Shown piece after piece: positions 9,118 to 20,524 of a stretch of 64,000 nucleotides of DNA. The translations under genes and the position numbers were made by a program. The stretch covers positions 372,001-436,000 of the forward strand of contig QRDG01001737.1 of assembly GCA_012064385.1 (NCBI GenBank), written 5' to 3'. The notes below the pieces were generated by a model. It saw only the letters and a list, made by a program, of their open reading frames with translations. It had not been told where the DNA came from and searched no databases. Numbering within the stretch: the stretch's first letter is position 1; the number at the start of each line of letters is the position of its first letter. The stretch comes from Puccinellia tenuiflora. Taxonomy: Eukaryota; Streptophyta; Magnoliopsida; Poales; Poaceae.

Positions 9118-11451
9118 TATATTATTTGAGTGAGGTGCTCTCCACATCAAAACAAAATTACCCTCACTACCAGAAGATGACTTATGGTGTCTATATGGCA
9201 GCCAAAAAACTAAGCATTACTTCCAGGAGCATCCCATAACTGTTGTAAGTGCGGCCCCTGTGTCGGAAATCCTTGGCAACAAGGATGCCAGTGGCCGAGT
9301 CGCCAAATGGGCCATTGAGCTCGCAGCTTATGCGCCGCAGTACGCGAGAAGAGATACCATCAAATCTCAAGCGGTGGCCGAGTTCCTTGTGGACTGGCCG
9401 AGATGGAATATGAGCCGTCCTTACCGGACTCCAACTACTGGAGAATGCATTTTGACGGGCCCAAGTTAAAAGAGGGCCTGGGAGCTGGTATAGTTCTCAC
9501 CTCGCCAAAGCGAGATCAGCTGAAATATGTGTTGCAAGTACACTTTGCGGCATCCAACAATGTCGCCGAGTATGAAGCACTGATTCATGGACTCAAAGTG
9601 GCCAAGGAAATAGGAATTCGCCGGATCATCTGTTATGGTGACTCGGACCTGGTGATTCAGCAGACATCAGGCAACTGGGATGCCCTAGATGCCAACATGG
9701 CGGCATACCGGTTCCATGTCCAGAAGATTTCAGGATTCTTTGATGGGTGCGAGTTCACTCACATTCGGCGGACAGATAATGAAAGTGCTGACATGCTATC
9801 AAAAATCAGGGTCATATCGGCAGGCCATTCCACCCGGAGTATCATTGGAGCATCTGCGCAAGCCATCAATCAAGCCTTCACCCGAATCAGAATCGATATT
9901 CATTCCGGGTAATCCGAAGCTCGGTGTCATCCCGATGGATGTAGATATCGGAAGTAAGTTGCAGGACTCGGGGACTGCTGCGCAGGACCCGGGGACTTCC
10001 ATGGATGTCGATTACATTCAGCAAGACTCGGCGACTACGCTGGAGAATTGGAAAGCTGCTTGGCGGAACTCGGGAACTCCTTGGGAGGACTCGGGGACTC
10101 GTCAGCCTATGTCGGGCGCGGTGATGTCGGTAGATGCAATGGAAGTCGACGAGCCTGTACTCGGCACTCGCCCTGTACCGACATGGGCCCAACCCATCAT
10201 GACATTCATGTTGGATGGTACGCTGCCGAGTGATGAGGTCTCGGCCAGACAAATCCAAAGGCGATCCAAATCCTTCACAATCATCAATCGTGAGCTGTAC
10301 AAGAGAAGTGTGACCACCGTGCTTCAGCGCTGTGTCGAACCAGAAGAGGGAGAAAAGATCCTCCGAGATATTCATCAGGGAGAGTGCGGCCATCACGCCT
10401 CTTCCCGAGCTATAGTGGCTAAAGCATTCCGATATGGGTTTTACTGGCCCAGTGCATTGCAGCAGGCAGAGGATATTGTCCGGAAATGTGAAGGATGTCA
10501 GAGGTTTGCTCACAAGATTCATATGCCGGCATCAGCACTCAAAACTATCCCCATCACTTGGCCATTTGCTAGTGTGGTGTCTAGATATGGTGGGACCATT
10601 TAAGCCAGCCCGAGGTAACATGACTCACATCCTGGTGATGGTGGACAAGTTCACCAAATGGATCGAGGTGAAGCCAATTAGAAAGTGCGATGGCCGCACA
10701 GCTGTGTCATTCCTAAAGGATATTATCCTAAGGTATGGGCACCCGCATAGCATTATCACGGATAATGGCACCAATTTCGCAGAGGGAGCCTTTGCTCGGT
10801 TTTGCCAGGAAAAGAGAATCCGGCTAGACCTAGCCTCGGTTGCGCATCCGCAGTCCAATGGACAGGTGGAAAGATCGAATGCCTTAATCTTATCCGGCAT
10901 CAAACCTCGGTTGATTGAGCCACTGTTGCGTGCTCCGGGTTGTTGGCTGGATGAGATCCCAGCGGTGCTGTGGAGTCTAAGGACCACGCCGAATCGCTCC
11001 ACTGGCTACACGCCATTCTTCCTGGTTTATGGAGCAGAGGCAGTTCTGCCAACCGACATAGAGCATGACTCGCCAAGAGTCGCATTATATACCGAGTCTG
11101 AGGCAAGGGAAGCCCGAGAAAATGATGTCGATCTGCTCGAGGAAGCAAGAGAATTGGCATTGTCCAAATCAGCAATATATCAGCAGAATCTCCGACGCTA
11201 TCATAGCCGGAAAGTAAAATCCTCGCAAGTTTCGAGAAGGAGACTTGGTGCTTAGGCTGGTACAGCGCACCGCCGGAATGCACAAGCTCTCACCTCCTTG
11301 GGAAGGGCCGTTTATTGTGAGCAAAGCTTTGAACAACGATGCATATTATCTTATTGATGCTCAGGCACAGGTGAAGAACCGAATGGATAGATCCGGAGAG
11401 GAGACCAAGCGACCTTGGAATGTAGCTCTTCTTCGCCCTTTTTACTCTTAA
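9118..11451 (+). pseudogene. Element C pol: RNase H, archaeal-type RNase H, integrase (decayed)
   Basis: From left: end of the RT-linked RNase H (YYLSEVLS, VYMAAKKL, then a frameshift near 9210, HPITVV, GRVAKWAIEL). Next comes a second RNase H (HFDGPKLKEGLGAGIVL, VAEYEALIHGL, CYGDSDLVIQQ, DNESADMLS) at about 9430-9810, the extra domain typical of the Tat lineage. A linker carries repeated DSGT-like motifs. A zinc-binding H-H-C-C block follows (GECGHHASSRA, CEGCQRF, about 10380-10505). The integrase core follows, with acidic residues in LDMVGPF, ITDNGTNF and GQVERSN. The C-terminal segment (WEGPFIVSKAL) ends with TAA at 11449. Frameshifts near 9210, 9810, 10573 and 11235 show it is not functional. 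Confidence 0.88.
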
Positions 11452-11504
11452 GGACTCACTGTATGTATCTCGAAACTTTGAAATGAAATGTCGGCACCCC
11501 GAAA

Positions 11505-12125
11505 TGAAACTCGGGGACTGCCTTGCTATGAATCTTGTGTTGTATGCTTGTCTATTTTTGTTTCCTTTATGTCGGGTGGCTCCAAAAATTGTGCTTCCAT
11601 GTTTGCAAGTATTGTATGCTATGTTTTTGTAATTTTGTGACCCGAATGCCAAGAAACCCATAAGAGGTAGGAAAGGACAGAGATTGCAAGGGATAGTAAA
11701 CAAGAAAACAGACTCGGGGACTCGGTCCAAGGGCGATTCGGTTTTCGTTTTTTATGTCGGATGGCTCTAGACCATGTTTCAAAGTTTCGAGTATTGTATG
11801 CTATGTTTTTGTGATTTTGTGACCCGAATGCCAAGAAACCCATAAGAGGTAGGCAAGGGCAGAGATTGCAAGGAATAGTAAACAAGAAAACAAACTCGGG
11901 GACTCGGCCCAAGTGCGATTCGGCACAAGTTGTTTCGTTCCTAACTTTTATGTCGGATGATTATGAGCTTTGACTCAAAGCTCATTAGTATTGTATGCCG
12001 TATGTCGGTAATCTTGTGACTCGACTGTCAAGAAACCCAAAAGAGGTAGACAAGAGCAGAGGTTGCTAAGTATGGTAAACAAGAAAACGAGCTCGGGGAC
12101 TCGGTTCAGAATGATTCGGCATACT
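11505..12125 (+). repeat. Three tandem repeats of about 182-197 bp (element C)
   Basis: The phrase CGAATGCCAAGAAACCCATA recurs at about 11643 and 11825, and in diverged form at about 12022. Each unit ends with CTCGGGGACTCGG. Units also share TATGTCGG and GTATTGTATGC. The purine run resembles the tract before the LTR. The rest of 11452-12265 is non-coding 3' flank of pol and of the antisense gene. Confidence 0.85.
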
Positions 12126-12265
12126 AAATAAACCATGCTAAAATTGTGCAAAGTAAAAGAACCAAGTACCAAGCATAAAAAAGCTAAAGGTTTATATTAC
12201 ATTTGCACCCGGCATTCCGGGGATTTGATGATTTGAGTTTTTCTCTAAGTCTAGGCAGCAGGATC

Positions 12266-15200
12266 CTAGATACTCGGAGCAGAGGCGGCGGCATCGGTCT
12301 TGGCCGGTTCTGAGGTCGAGGACTCGGTACTATCCTTGGTCGCAGCGGCCGAGGTGGTGCCTGTGGCTGTGTCGGGAGGAGTATCGGCTTGGATTTCTTC
12401 ATCGACTTGCTCTTCGTCTTCGTCTTCGTCCTCGCCGTCGACCTCCAATTCTTCCGAGTGAGGAAACCCGCTCACCCGGGACAAAGCTGTGCACTGGAGC
12501 ATACTGGATGAGCGAGTGAGCCAACTCTTGGCGACGCTGGACGTGTTCCGGGTCAGAGAGCCACCTGGACCCGTCCCGCACTGTCTTCAGCATGTCGAGG
12601 TCGAGCTCCTCGTACCAAGATAGCACATAAGTTAGCGCTTCATCCGCTCCGACTCGGGCTGCAGAGGATCGCCAATCCTCGAGCCTGTCTTCGGAGGCCA
12701 GCAGGCACTTGGCCAGTTCATCAACAATTGCTGGAGCCTCACACCCGGGCCAGAGAACGGTGTAAGCTCGGATTGCAGCGGTAAGAAGATTCATCCCGAT
12801 TGCCCTCATCGGTACTAGGCGTGCCTTTAAAGCCACCAAGTGAGCATCCATATCCCACTCGGACGAGATCGGGCCATCTAGGATTTTCTCGAACCGGTGC
12901 TCCGCAACGCTCTTGTCAGCGGCGGCCTTGGTGTGAGGGAAGCGTTCTGAATAGGGAATGGCTAACGCCAAAGTAAGTTATATAAAGATAGAAGTAAGAG
13001 ATGGAATAAAGGCAGAAGGGGAAAGGGCTTACTGTCCATCTCGGAGTTGATTGTGGAGATGTCCACCAGCCACTGAGCGATCTTGGCCTTCAGAGTTTGG
13101 AGCTCGCTCTCGGCCGAGGTAGCCTCCGATTTGGATTCTGCAAGAGATTCCTTCAGCTTCCGAGTCTCCTCTTCTCGGAGTTGCTTCTCTGTGGCGGCGG
13201 TTTTCTCCGACTCGGCGGCCCGATCCCGAGTTTTCTCCAGCTCGGCCTTCAGCCGGGATATCTCCTCCTGCTCCTTCTTCAGCTCGGCCTGGTGCGCAAG
13301 CTCGCGCTCCTGATGTGCGGCTGTGCCGAGGTAGCAGATATCAGAATGAGAAAATTGATGCAAGTACAAGTTGAAAGGCGAAATATGGCTTACACTCGAT
13401 TTCCGAGATCCGTTTCTCCAAGCCTTCAGCCTTGAGCGCCGAGTCCGATACCTGGTCCAACTTGGCCCGGAGCAGCTTGAACTTATCAGAAAGCGCTTTA
13501 TGCTCCAGCAGCAGCTTGCGGTGCAGTTGTGTGCGCCTGGTCATGCAAGCCTGGAAAGAAGAAATGTTAAAATGGTTGATAAAGATTCAGGCCGAGTTAC
13601 CCTCACTCAACCGAGTCAGCTTTACTCGGCCAAGCTCAGTCACTCGACCCGAATCTCGGGGACTGGGGATGGATGATATCTATATTAAAGAAATTAACCG
13701 AGTTATCTTTATTCGGCACAACTTACCGCAGTTGCTTGGTCGGCTGCGAGAAGGGCAGTTTTTGCTGTGGCCATCTTTTGGGCCACCAGACTCGGCCCCG
13801 CCGGGTGCTCTGAAACGATCTGGCCTGCTGGTGACTTCGAGCTCACTTCGCTCAAGTCGGCGGCGTTCCAATCCATATGATAGTGCTCGAGGGAGCCCAG
13901 GCTTTTTCCGCTAAGTGTTTGCAGTGGCGCAAACCCCCAGCTGCTGGTCTGGATGCTGCCGGATGCCGCTGCTCCTGTGCTCGGTGGCACAATCAACTGC
14001 CGTTCCGGGTTGGGCGACACTGTTGTCACCGGGGTCTTTCCAGTTATTACCCCAGTTGCGGGAACTGGGGCCTTAGTTGTTGGCGGCTGTGGCTGCGGCT
14101 GTGCCGGTGGCGGTGTTGGCTTGGCCGTTGAGGTAGATCTGGATTTGGATGGCGATGGCTGCGACTTGTGTTTTGGCGGCTGCTGTGCTGCTGGAGCTTG
14201 CTTTTGCTTCTGCTTCTGGTGCTGCTGTGATGGAGGTGGCGGAGCTTGTTGCTGTTGCGGCGGTGGTTGCTGCGGCCGAGTCGGCCGCTCTTGCTGCTAC
14301 GGCTGTCTTGAAGACTCCGAGTCTTGCTGGACCTCGGTCTGCTCCGCCTCGGGAGCCGAAGAGCTGGCCCCGAGATAAATTACTTGGTCGGGCGCTGCGG
14401 TTGCGGCCTCGACCGAGTCTTCAGTTCCGGCTCCAGATCCCGGAGCCGAGATGTCCGCGACCGGACTCATTCTTGTTGGACTCGGAACCCGAGTGTCCTC
14501 GGGCCGAGGTGGCGTCGGTGTTCTTGGCGGGACCCGGTCGGTGGACCCGGTGGTGGGGGCTTTCGCCTTCAGAGGAGCCGCGCTGAAAAGTCAAAACAGC
14601 AAAATATGTTGGCAAAAGAAGAAATACAGAAAGAGCAAGTTTAATCAAATGCATAAAGTATATGTCGGCAAGAGGGATCTTACCCCTTAGTGACAGGGCG
14701 CTGGCGTTTCGTCGCTGTCTTGGTCCTCTGTTTCTTTTTGGCGGGACCAGAGGGGCCGAAAGTTCCGACATCTGCTGAGGCGGCTGTTCCCGCTGGGCGC
14801 TTCCGAGCTGCGCCCTTGGGTCCTGTGGCGAGGGGTGCCACCTCGAGCACCTCGTCCGAGTCAGCTGAGGGCGGGGACATCGGATATGAGTATGAAATGG
14901 GGAGAGGATCATACACCTCTAAAACCCGACAATCGTCGTCTTCATCCTCAGACCAATTTCGGATGGAGGAAGCGCGAGTCTTACCCGTGGCAGAAAGTAA
15001 GCTGGTGTCCGGGATGGGCACGTTGTCCTCGTCGTCCGGGTCTTCCGAGTCGGCCTCGACCCGGTCTTTACCCCAGTTGGCAGAGGGGTTTTCTCCGTCC
15101 TCCGTCAGCTGCCGACCGAATCTCTGCGTAATGGAAACGGAGAATGATTAATATCAAGTACAAAGTTGTAACGACATAAGAGTTATGTCGGTGAAAATGT

Positions 15201-16160
15201 TATGTCGGCAGAGGTGCTTACATTCGGTGGAAGGTTGTTCCGGCTGTGGGGTTCTTTGCCCCATTCCCATGTCTCCGGCATCTTGGTCCGGGCTATGGCT
15301 TTGATGCGCCGCCGAATCTGGGCATTATCCAGCTCGACGGTGCTGACTCGGGTCGGGTCCAGCGGGCCACTCATGTGACAGATCTTGTGGACTCGGCGCT
15401 GGAGGGGCAGGACCCGGCGGCTGATGAATGTCGCAAGTAGGTCGTCGGCAGTTATTCCTTCGTCTCGGAGCTGCTCGACGACCTGGTGGATGTGGTTGAG
15501 CACCAAGTCCGTATCCGTTGGGTTGTACCCCCAGTTGAGTTGCGCGGTTGGTGGGCCGATGGCGAAACTCGGCAAGTTGATCATGTCCACCTCGGTGGAG
15601 TTCTTCACGTAGAAGAAAGAGCGCTGCCATTTTCGGCATGACTCCAGTCCTTGGATCCGGGGGAAGATGGAGCCACGCCGAGGTACGATAGTGGCGGCTC
15701 CGCATTGCATCATCTCACGGGCCGCATCCGGGTTGGCAGGATTCGGAATGACCTGCTTCCGGAAGTGAAAGTACTTGGACCACGCTTCAACGGTGGGCCA
15801 GAGGCCGAGATAACCCTCCATGAAGGAGGCAAAGGCAGAGAGTGTGGTGAAGGCGTTCGCCGGGAGTTGATGAGGTTGGAGCCCAAACTTGTTGAGGAAG
15901 CTACGGAAGAAGTCGCTGGCGGGTAAACCGAATCCCCGCTCAAAATGCTCGACGAAGACAACATATTCCCCTTCTCGCAGATCCGGCGATGTCTCTGGAC
16001 CCGGGAGCCGACACTCCACCTCGGCCGGGATCCGCCGAGTCCGGATCAGCCAGTCTATGTCGGCTCTGCCGACATAGGAGCCTTCCCAGCTGGCCCGGGT
16101 GGTTTCCTCGGTTACTCCTTCTTCTACCTCTACCACTTCGAGGCTGGGGTTGTTCGACAT
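12266..16160 (-). pseudogene. Element C antisense gene: six-exon PF04195-like protein
   Basis: ATG at 16158-16160 opens MSNNPSLEV. Exons by GT-AG splicing: 15222-16160, 14684-15123, 13727-14582, 13394-13550, 13033-13320 and 12266-12961; introns 98, 101, 176, 73 and 71 bases. Exon 1 carries the PF04195-like domain (HFERGFGLPASDFF, GLQPHQLPAN, YLGLWPTVEAW, RSFFYVKNSTEVD, FISRRVLPLQRR). Exons 2-3 are basic, then Pro/Gln-rich. Exon 5 is a coiled coil (ELKKEQEEISRLKAELEK). Exon 6 ends in the conserved domain (EALTYVLSWYEELDLD) and an acidic tail. A TAG at 14297-14299 in a Gln-rich run (likely CAG to TAG) and a frameshift near 12480 break it. It is homologous to the A and B genes with the same domain order. 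Function unknown. Confidence 0.85.
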
Positions 16161-16176
16161 GTCGGAGGAAGGTTGC

Positions 16177-16690
16177 AGAGATCTATAAAAGGAGTTACCG
16201 GGGAGGAGATCAAAACCATTGCAATGAAAAAGAAAGAAAAAGCAAAACGAGAAACAAAGGGGGAAGATTATGAATGCATGCATCTAATCTAGATGCAGAA
16301 GAGGTAGTGCACAAGAAGAAGGAAGAGGGAAAAGTACTACGGCGGCTGGCCCGCCGGCGGTAAAACTGCATCTGGAACCGCAAATTCACCGGCGGCGCCG
16401 GATGCGTCGCCGCGGTGAAGAACTCGAACAAGAACAGAGAGCATCTAACGATTCAAGATGTTAATGCGCAGGAAGAAAGAGAGAGGAGGAGGAGATCTTA
16501 CCGCGGTGTCGCGGCGTATGGCGGCGGCGCTGTGCGTCGGTGGTGTTTGTGCGCAGGGAGCGTACGGCGGCGGTGCTGTGCGCGGTGGCGTGCGGCGCTG
16601 CTTGTGCTCTGCGCGCTGGTGAAGAAGACGAGGGCAAGAGAGAAGAATGGTGCGGAGGGGAGGACAGGTGCCCCCTCCCTACTATTTATG
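16177..16690 (-). promoter_or_regulatory. Antisense promoter and 5' leader of the element C antisense gene
   Basis: On the minus strand CATAAATAG (about 16682-16690) is a TATA-like motif. Further in, CGCG|GTAAGATC (donor at about 16501) and TTTTATAG (acceptor at about 16177) could bound a 5' leader intron ending just before the ATG. The stretch 16691-17248 holds no gene that I can support. Confidence 0.4.
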
Positions 16691-17248
16691 GGCGGCCGGA
16701 GGAGATCGTGGGTGCGGGATTTGCTGCGCACTATCTCGTAACCGACGGGGAGTTATGGCCCCACGATCTCCGCCACGATTTCCTCTGCGGCTTAACCGCC
16801 GCACGATCGGCCACACGAGAGGTCACAGAGAGCCAACGGTTATAAAACCGCACACCTGATCGGGCAGGACCCGAGGAGACGCGGGCGGTGCGGTCAAGAC
16901 TGCACTTGATTGCTTGCGTGTGCACAGCCTCCGAGGTGACCGGCGTGACGCAAGTGGCGTGCGTGCCAGTGGCACGTCCATCCGGGCACAAGTGTCGAGG
17001 CGTTGGGCAGAGATACTCTGCCACGTAGAGGAACCAGTGACTCGGAGGAATTGTGGGTTCTTCCGGTGATTCGGAACAATCCGACACTAAGTCGAATATC
17101 GCAAAGGAAGGCAAAAGCTGCTTTCCGACATATAAATCGTTTACCGGCGTATGTTATGTCGGTGATCACTTAAGAATGCTGGTTTTTCGGTAAACCTGCC
17201 GTGGCCCTACATCCGAGGCTGCAGGACCGCGCCAGCTTCAGGGACTAA

Positions 17249-18162
17249 TGTCGGGGGGAAGCCCCCGAGTGGGGTCAATAGGGTAAAATAAGGTTGACTC
17301 GGAGTTGACCGAGTCAATGGAAACCGACATATCATACTGGCTTACCCGGATTCGTCCGAGTCAGGTCAAACCGACATAGCCTTATGTCGGATCATGTTTA
17401 TTATATGTCGGAGTCTCCTTCATTGTTCTTATGTGCAGGAAGGGGTAAACCGAGTCAAGAGCATGGGGCATGCCTATGCCGGGTGGAAGTCATCTCGAAC
17501 GGTGGTCCAAGCTCCTTGGGACACGGAGCGAGACAAGGGCGGCGGCGTGCCGCAAGTGGACGGCGTGCCGTACCTCGTCCATACCTCTGACGCGGGTGGC
17601 GCGGCACAGTGGCGCTAGGCCTAGGCGTGGGCGTGCTGTCTGACACAGAGGGGACCGTGGCGACCAGCGCTGCCACGGTCTGGGTATGGCGCAGCGGCGC
17701 CCGTGTCGGCCGGAGATCAAGGGGTATGGCGCGAGTAGCAATGTTTTACACTGTAACCTTGGGTTTCCCTATATAAGGGGTACCAGGGGCTCCTCTTACA
17801 GGGACGATTCCCGGACAGACGCGGAGACGCTGGACAAACACTTAGTAGTTTCTGAGAGATAGCAGGAGAGCAAGAGTGCAGTCCTGAGACTCGGTAGAGG
17901 CTTAGAGTTGGTAGTTCTCCCTACCCAGCTCAAGGAGCAAGCTTGTAAACCATCTGTGATCCACTTGTATACATCAGAAAAGCAGGAGTAGGGGTGTTAT
18001 CTCCTCACGAGAGCCCCGAACCTGGGTAAATCGTGTGTGTGTGTGTGTGAGTCCGTGTGTTCGTGTCTGTACGCCGTGCGTGCAAGCCCTCCCCGGTACC
18101 TCCAGCGTCCAATTGGCTCCACCTTAAGCCTATATGGCATCTGTCCGTGCACCACCACGACA
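17249..18162 (+). mobile_element. 3' LTR of element C (914 bp)
   Basis: Begins TGTCGGGGGGAAGC and ends CACCACCACGACA. It follows a short purine tract (CAGGGACTAA). A TATA box (CTATATAAGG) lies at about 17769, and the U5 motif GCAGGAGTAGGGGTGTTA...CCGAACCTGGGTAA at about 17981-18030, then a short (GT)n run at 18032-18048. It abuts the gag-like gene D. Confidence 0.88.
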
Positions 18163-19236
18163 TCCTTAGAGGATGAGAAAAACTCTTATCTCGATACTCT
18201 AGCATCTAATGGTCTTACATGTGTTTTGAGCGATGTAGTGCTTGAGTCAATCATGCCTTTCCGGAACGCCCATGAGCTTTGGACCAAGCTTCAAGAAAAA
18301 TATGGAGTGTCCAACGCAATTGAGGATGATTGCTCTCCCTCCACCTCCGGCCGTGACGAGCTCTCGTCTTCATCTACTTCACCAAAATGTGGTAAGCCAC
18401 AAACCAATGTAATGGTGAGTAGTGATAGGCTTTGCAATATTGATAGTGAGCTCTTTTATGATGATCTTTTATCGCTATCTTGTTGTAATGCCTCATCTTT
18501 GGACTTAAACTCTTCTAGCACTATAAATGTCATACATGCTACTGTTGATAGTCCTCGCATACCATCCAAAAATTGCTTAGACAAATCTAATGATGATATG
18601 CTTGCTTTATCTTGTTCCAATGATAAAAATGGTTGTGTTCCCTCTAATTCTTGCATGAATATTAATGTAGAGGAAACCCAATTAATTGTGGAACAAGATT
18701 TGAACTTGTGTAGTTCAAAAACTATTTATTCTTCTTCATCCATCACTCATTGCCTTATGGCTAAATCTTCTTCTAGCAATGATAATAATAATGATGATGA
18801 TAATAATGATGAAGAAGATGATATTGAAAAGGTTAATGCTTTGCTTCAAAATAAAGGCCTAATGATTCTTAAAGCCCTTCCTAGCAATAAAAGTGCCCAA
18901 GCTAACCTCTTTGAAATCATGAGCACCCTTATTGAGCGTGGGGAAACTATTGAGGCCATGGAAGCAAGCCTTGAAGAAAAGGGTAAGATCGAAAGAGATG
19001 ATGCTATGGAGAAAGCATCGTTAGAAGATGCTCTTGTGGAAGAGCAAGAGACTCGTGCTTCTCTTGAGGAGAAACTAGATTCTATCGAGGAGTCTCATAA
19101 TGAAATAATTGCTAAAATCATTAAAGAACGTGACCATGCCATTGCTAAATATAAGGTCACGAAAAATGAAAATGCTAAATTAAATGAAGAGCTTGCTAAG
19201 ATTTCTTCTTCCATCCCTAAGGTCAATGATGCTTGT
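18163..19236 (+). pseudogene. Gag-like gene D, left fragment (Copia UBN2-type)
   Basis: An open frame continues from the C LTR to the B LTR. It begins LEDEKNSYLDTL and carries FRNAHELWTKLQEKYG, a motif of Copia-type gag polyproteins (UBN2 family). A Ser/Asn/Asp-rich region follows, then a long coiled coil (about 18810-19230; EASLEEKGKIERDDAMEK and repeats of ASLEE). Element B entered at codon 'TGT' (19234-19236), and the frame resumes on the far side at 34528. The N-terminus lies left of element C. No pol domain is linked to it, so it may be a gag-only, non-autonomous element. Confidence 0.75.
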
Positions 19237-19911
19237 TGTCGTGGTGGGTTGCACGGCATATCCATCAGAGATGGAAAAGATGTGGGGTAGGCGACGATTG
19301 GATGCTCGCGCGGGATTGGGCAACAAGCACGCAAACACACGCTAGTTACCCAGGTTCGGGGCCCTCTTGTGGAGGTGACACCCCTACGTCCTGCTCTTCT
19401 TGTTCTTATTGCTTGATCACAGGATCGGGCTACAAAGGTGCTCCTAGAGCTGTTTCGGGTGGCAGCCGGCTGGAGATCCTAGCCGGCTGGAGGTTGAAGA
19501 TGATACTACGGGTGTCTCCTGTGGTACTGGCTTCCTTGTTGCATCTATCTGTGTGTGCCTCGCGCAGGAGGCTCTAGCCCGCTTTATATAGGCAGCGGGC
19601 TAGGGTTTTGGGTTACAGAGAAGTTACATGTTTGCCCCTATGACATCACTACGGTTTCGAGCCGGCTGGAGCTTGTTGTCATGATTCGGTAAAGGAGATG
19701 CCCGACAGCGAGTACTGTTCACCAGGAGCAGTTACATGATCCGGGCCCACCCGTACGGAGTTGTTGGTTGTTCGCGTCCGGCTCCAGCCCAGCCGGATGC
19801 CTGCATCCGGGCAAATCCAGGCGGCCTGCTTCAGGCGGCTGGCTTCAGGCGGCACTTGGAGCCTTGAAGAAATGGACCTCCTTGGGATATCCGGGGTTCA
19901 TATCCCCGACA
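19237..19911 (-). mobile_element. 3' LTR of element B
   Basis: Reads TGTCGGGGATATGAACC on the minus strand and ends CACGACA. The TATA box TATATAAAG is at about 19583-19591 (minus). The U5 motif GCAGGACGTAGGGGTGT is present on the minus strand near 19370-19395. Next to it, 19912-19924 reads CTAGCCCCCGAGA, the complement of the polypurine tract. Confidence 0.95.
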
Positions 19912-19924
19912 CTAGCCCCCGAGA
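19912..19924 (-). other. Polypurine tract of element B
   Basis: On the minus strand TCTCGGGGGCTAG directly precedes the 3' LTR, identical in its core to the element A tract. From 19925 to 20367 I see no gene; it is the upstream region of antisense gene 1. Confidence 0.8.
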
Positions 19925-20367
19925 TCGTGGAGCCTTGCTAGCTTGCTGGGAAGACTTCTCGATCTTCTCCCCTTTGTCTTGAATCATTGTGGTTGAAATG
20001 TCGAGGTTGGAGTCGGCGCCGGGTGGAATTGAAGCTTGCTCGTGGGGAATGCTCAACGAGCGCTCCTGTCCTTGGTTGTGTGCCGTTGAAGTTATCGTTG
20101 AATAGTCCGGCTTCACGGTGTAGGATCCGCAGATTTTTGGCGGTCTGGATTGGCCGGCTCGAAGACTCTGGTCGTGGCCTACGTCGGCCATGACCTGCCG
20201 CCTTGGGGAGCCGTTGGTGTTCTGCCCGAGGCCTGGCGCACGTCGCCTCGGCTTCACCAGGCCGGATTTTCTGTGGCAACTGCTTGCTTGCGGGATCGTC
20301 TGCGGAAGGTGCGGCACGGTTGCCCGCCACGCGGCGTGACGAGCGGGGCGGTTCCGCTCGGCTTCGG

Positions 20368-20375
20368 CTTTAAAG
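20368..20375 (+). promoter_or_regulatory. Putative TATA box of B antisense gene 1
   Basis: CTTTAAAG with the purine-rich leader GGAAAGAGGGGGAA is conserved with element A and lies about 150 bases before the ATG at 20525. Confidence 0.4.
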
Positions 20376-20524
20376 TGGAAAGAGGGGGAACGGCCGGGGT
20401 TACCGTTCCCCATTCTCACTTCGTCTTCCTCCTTGATTCTTGCGTACTCTAGCTCTCACCCATCTTCTCTCTCTTTCGTGTCATTCCTGCATTCACCTCG
20501 TTCAACACGGGGAACCGATCCTCT

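Larger units (their letters stand above)
9118..18162 (+). mobile_element. Tat-type gypsy element C, 3' part
   Basis: The element resumes right of the CACTA with the end of reverse transcriptase/RNase H and continues through a second RNase H, integrase, tandem repeats, a long antisense gene and a 3' LTR (17249-18162). It therefore has the same architecture as A and B but a different sequence family. Its 5' half lies left of the window. It is inserted in the gag-like gene D; TCCTT (18163-18167) is the expected duplication. Confidence 0.88.

Noticed and set aside
18037..18162. N-terminal 42 residues of the plus frame starting MCVCESV
   Set aside because: This part lies within the element C LTR (GT repeat); the real gag-like sequence begins at 18163.
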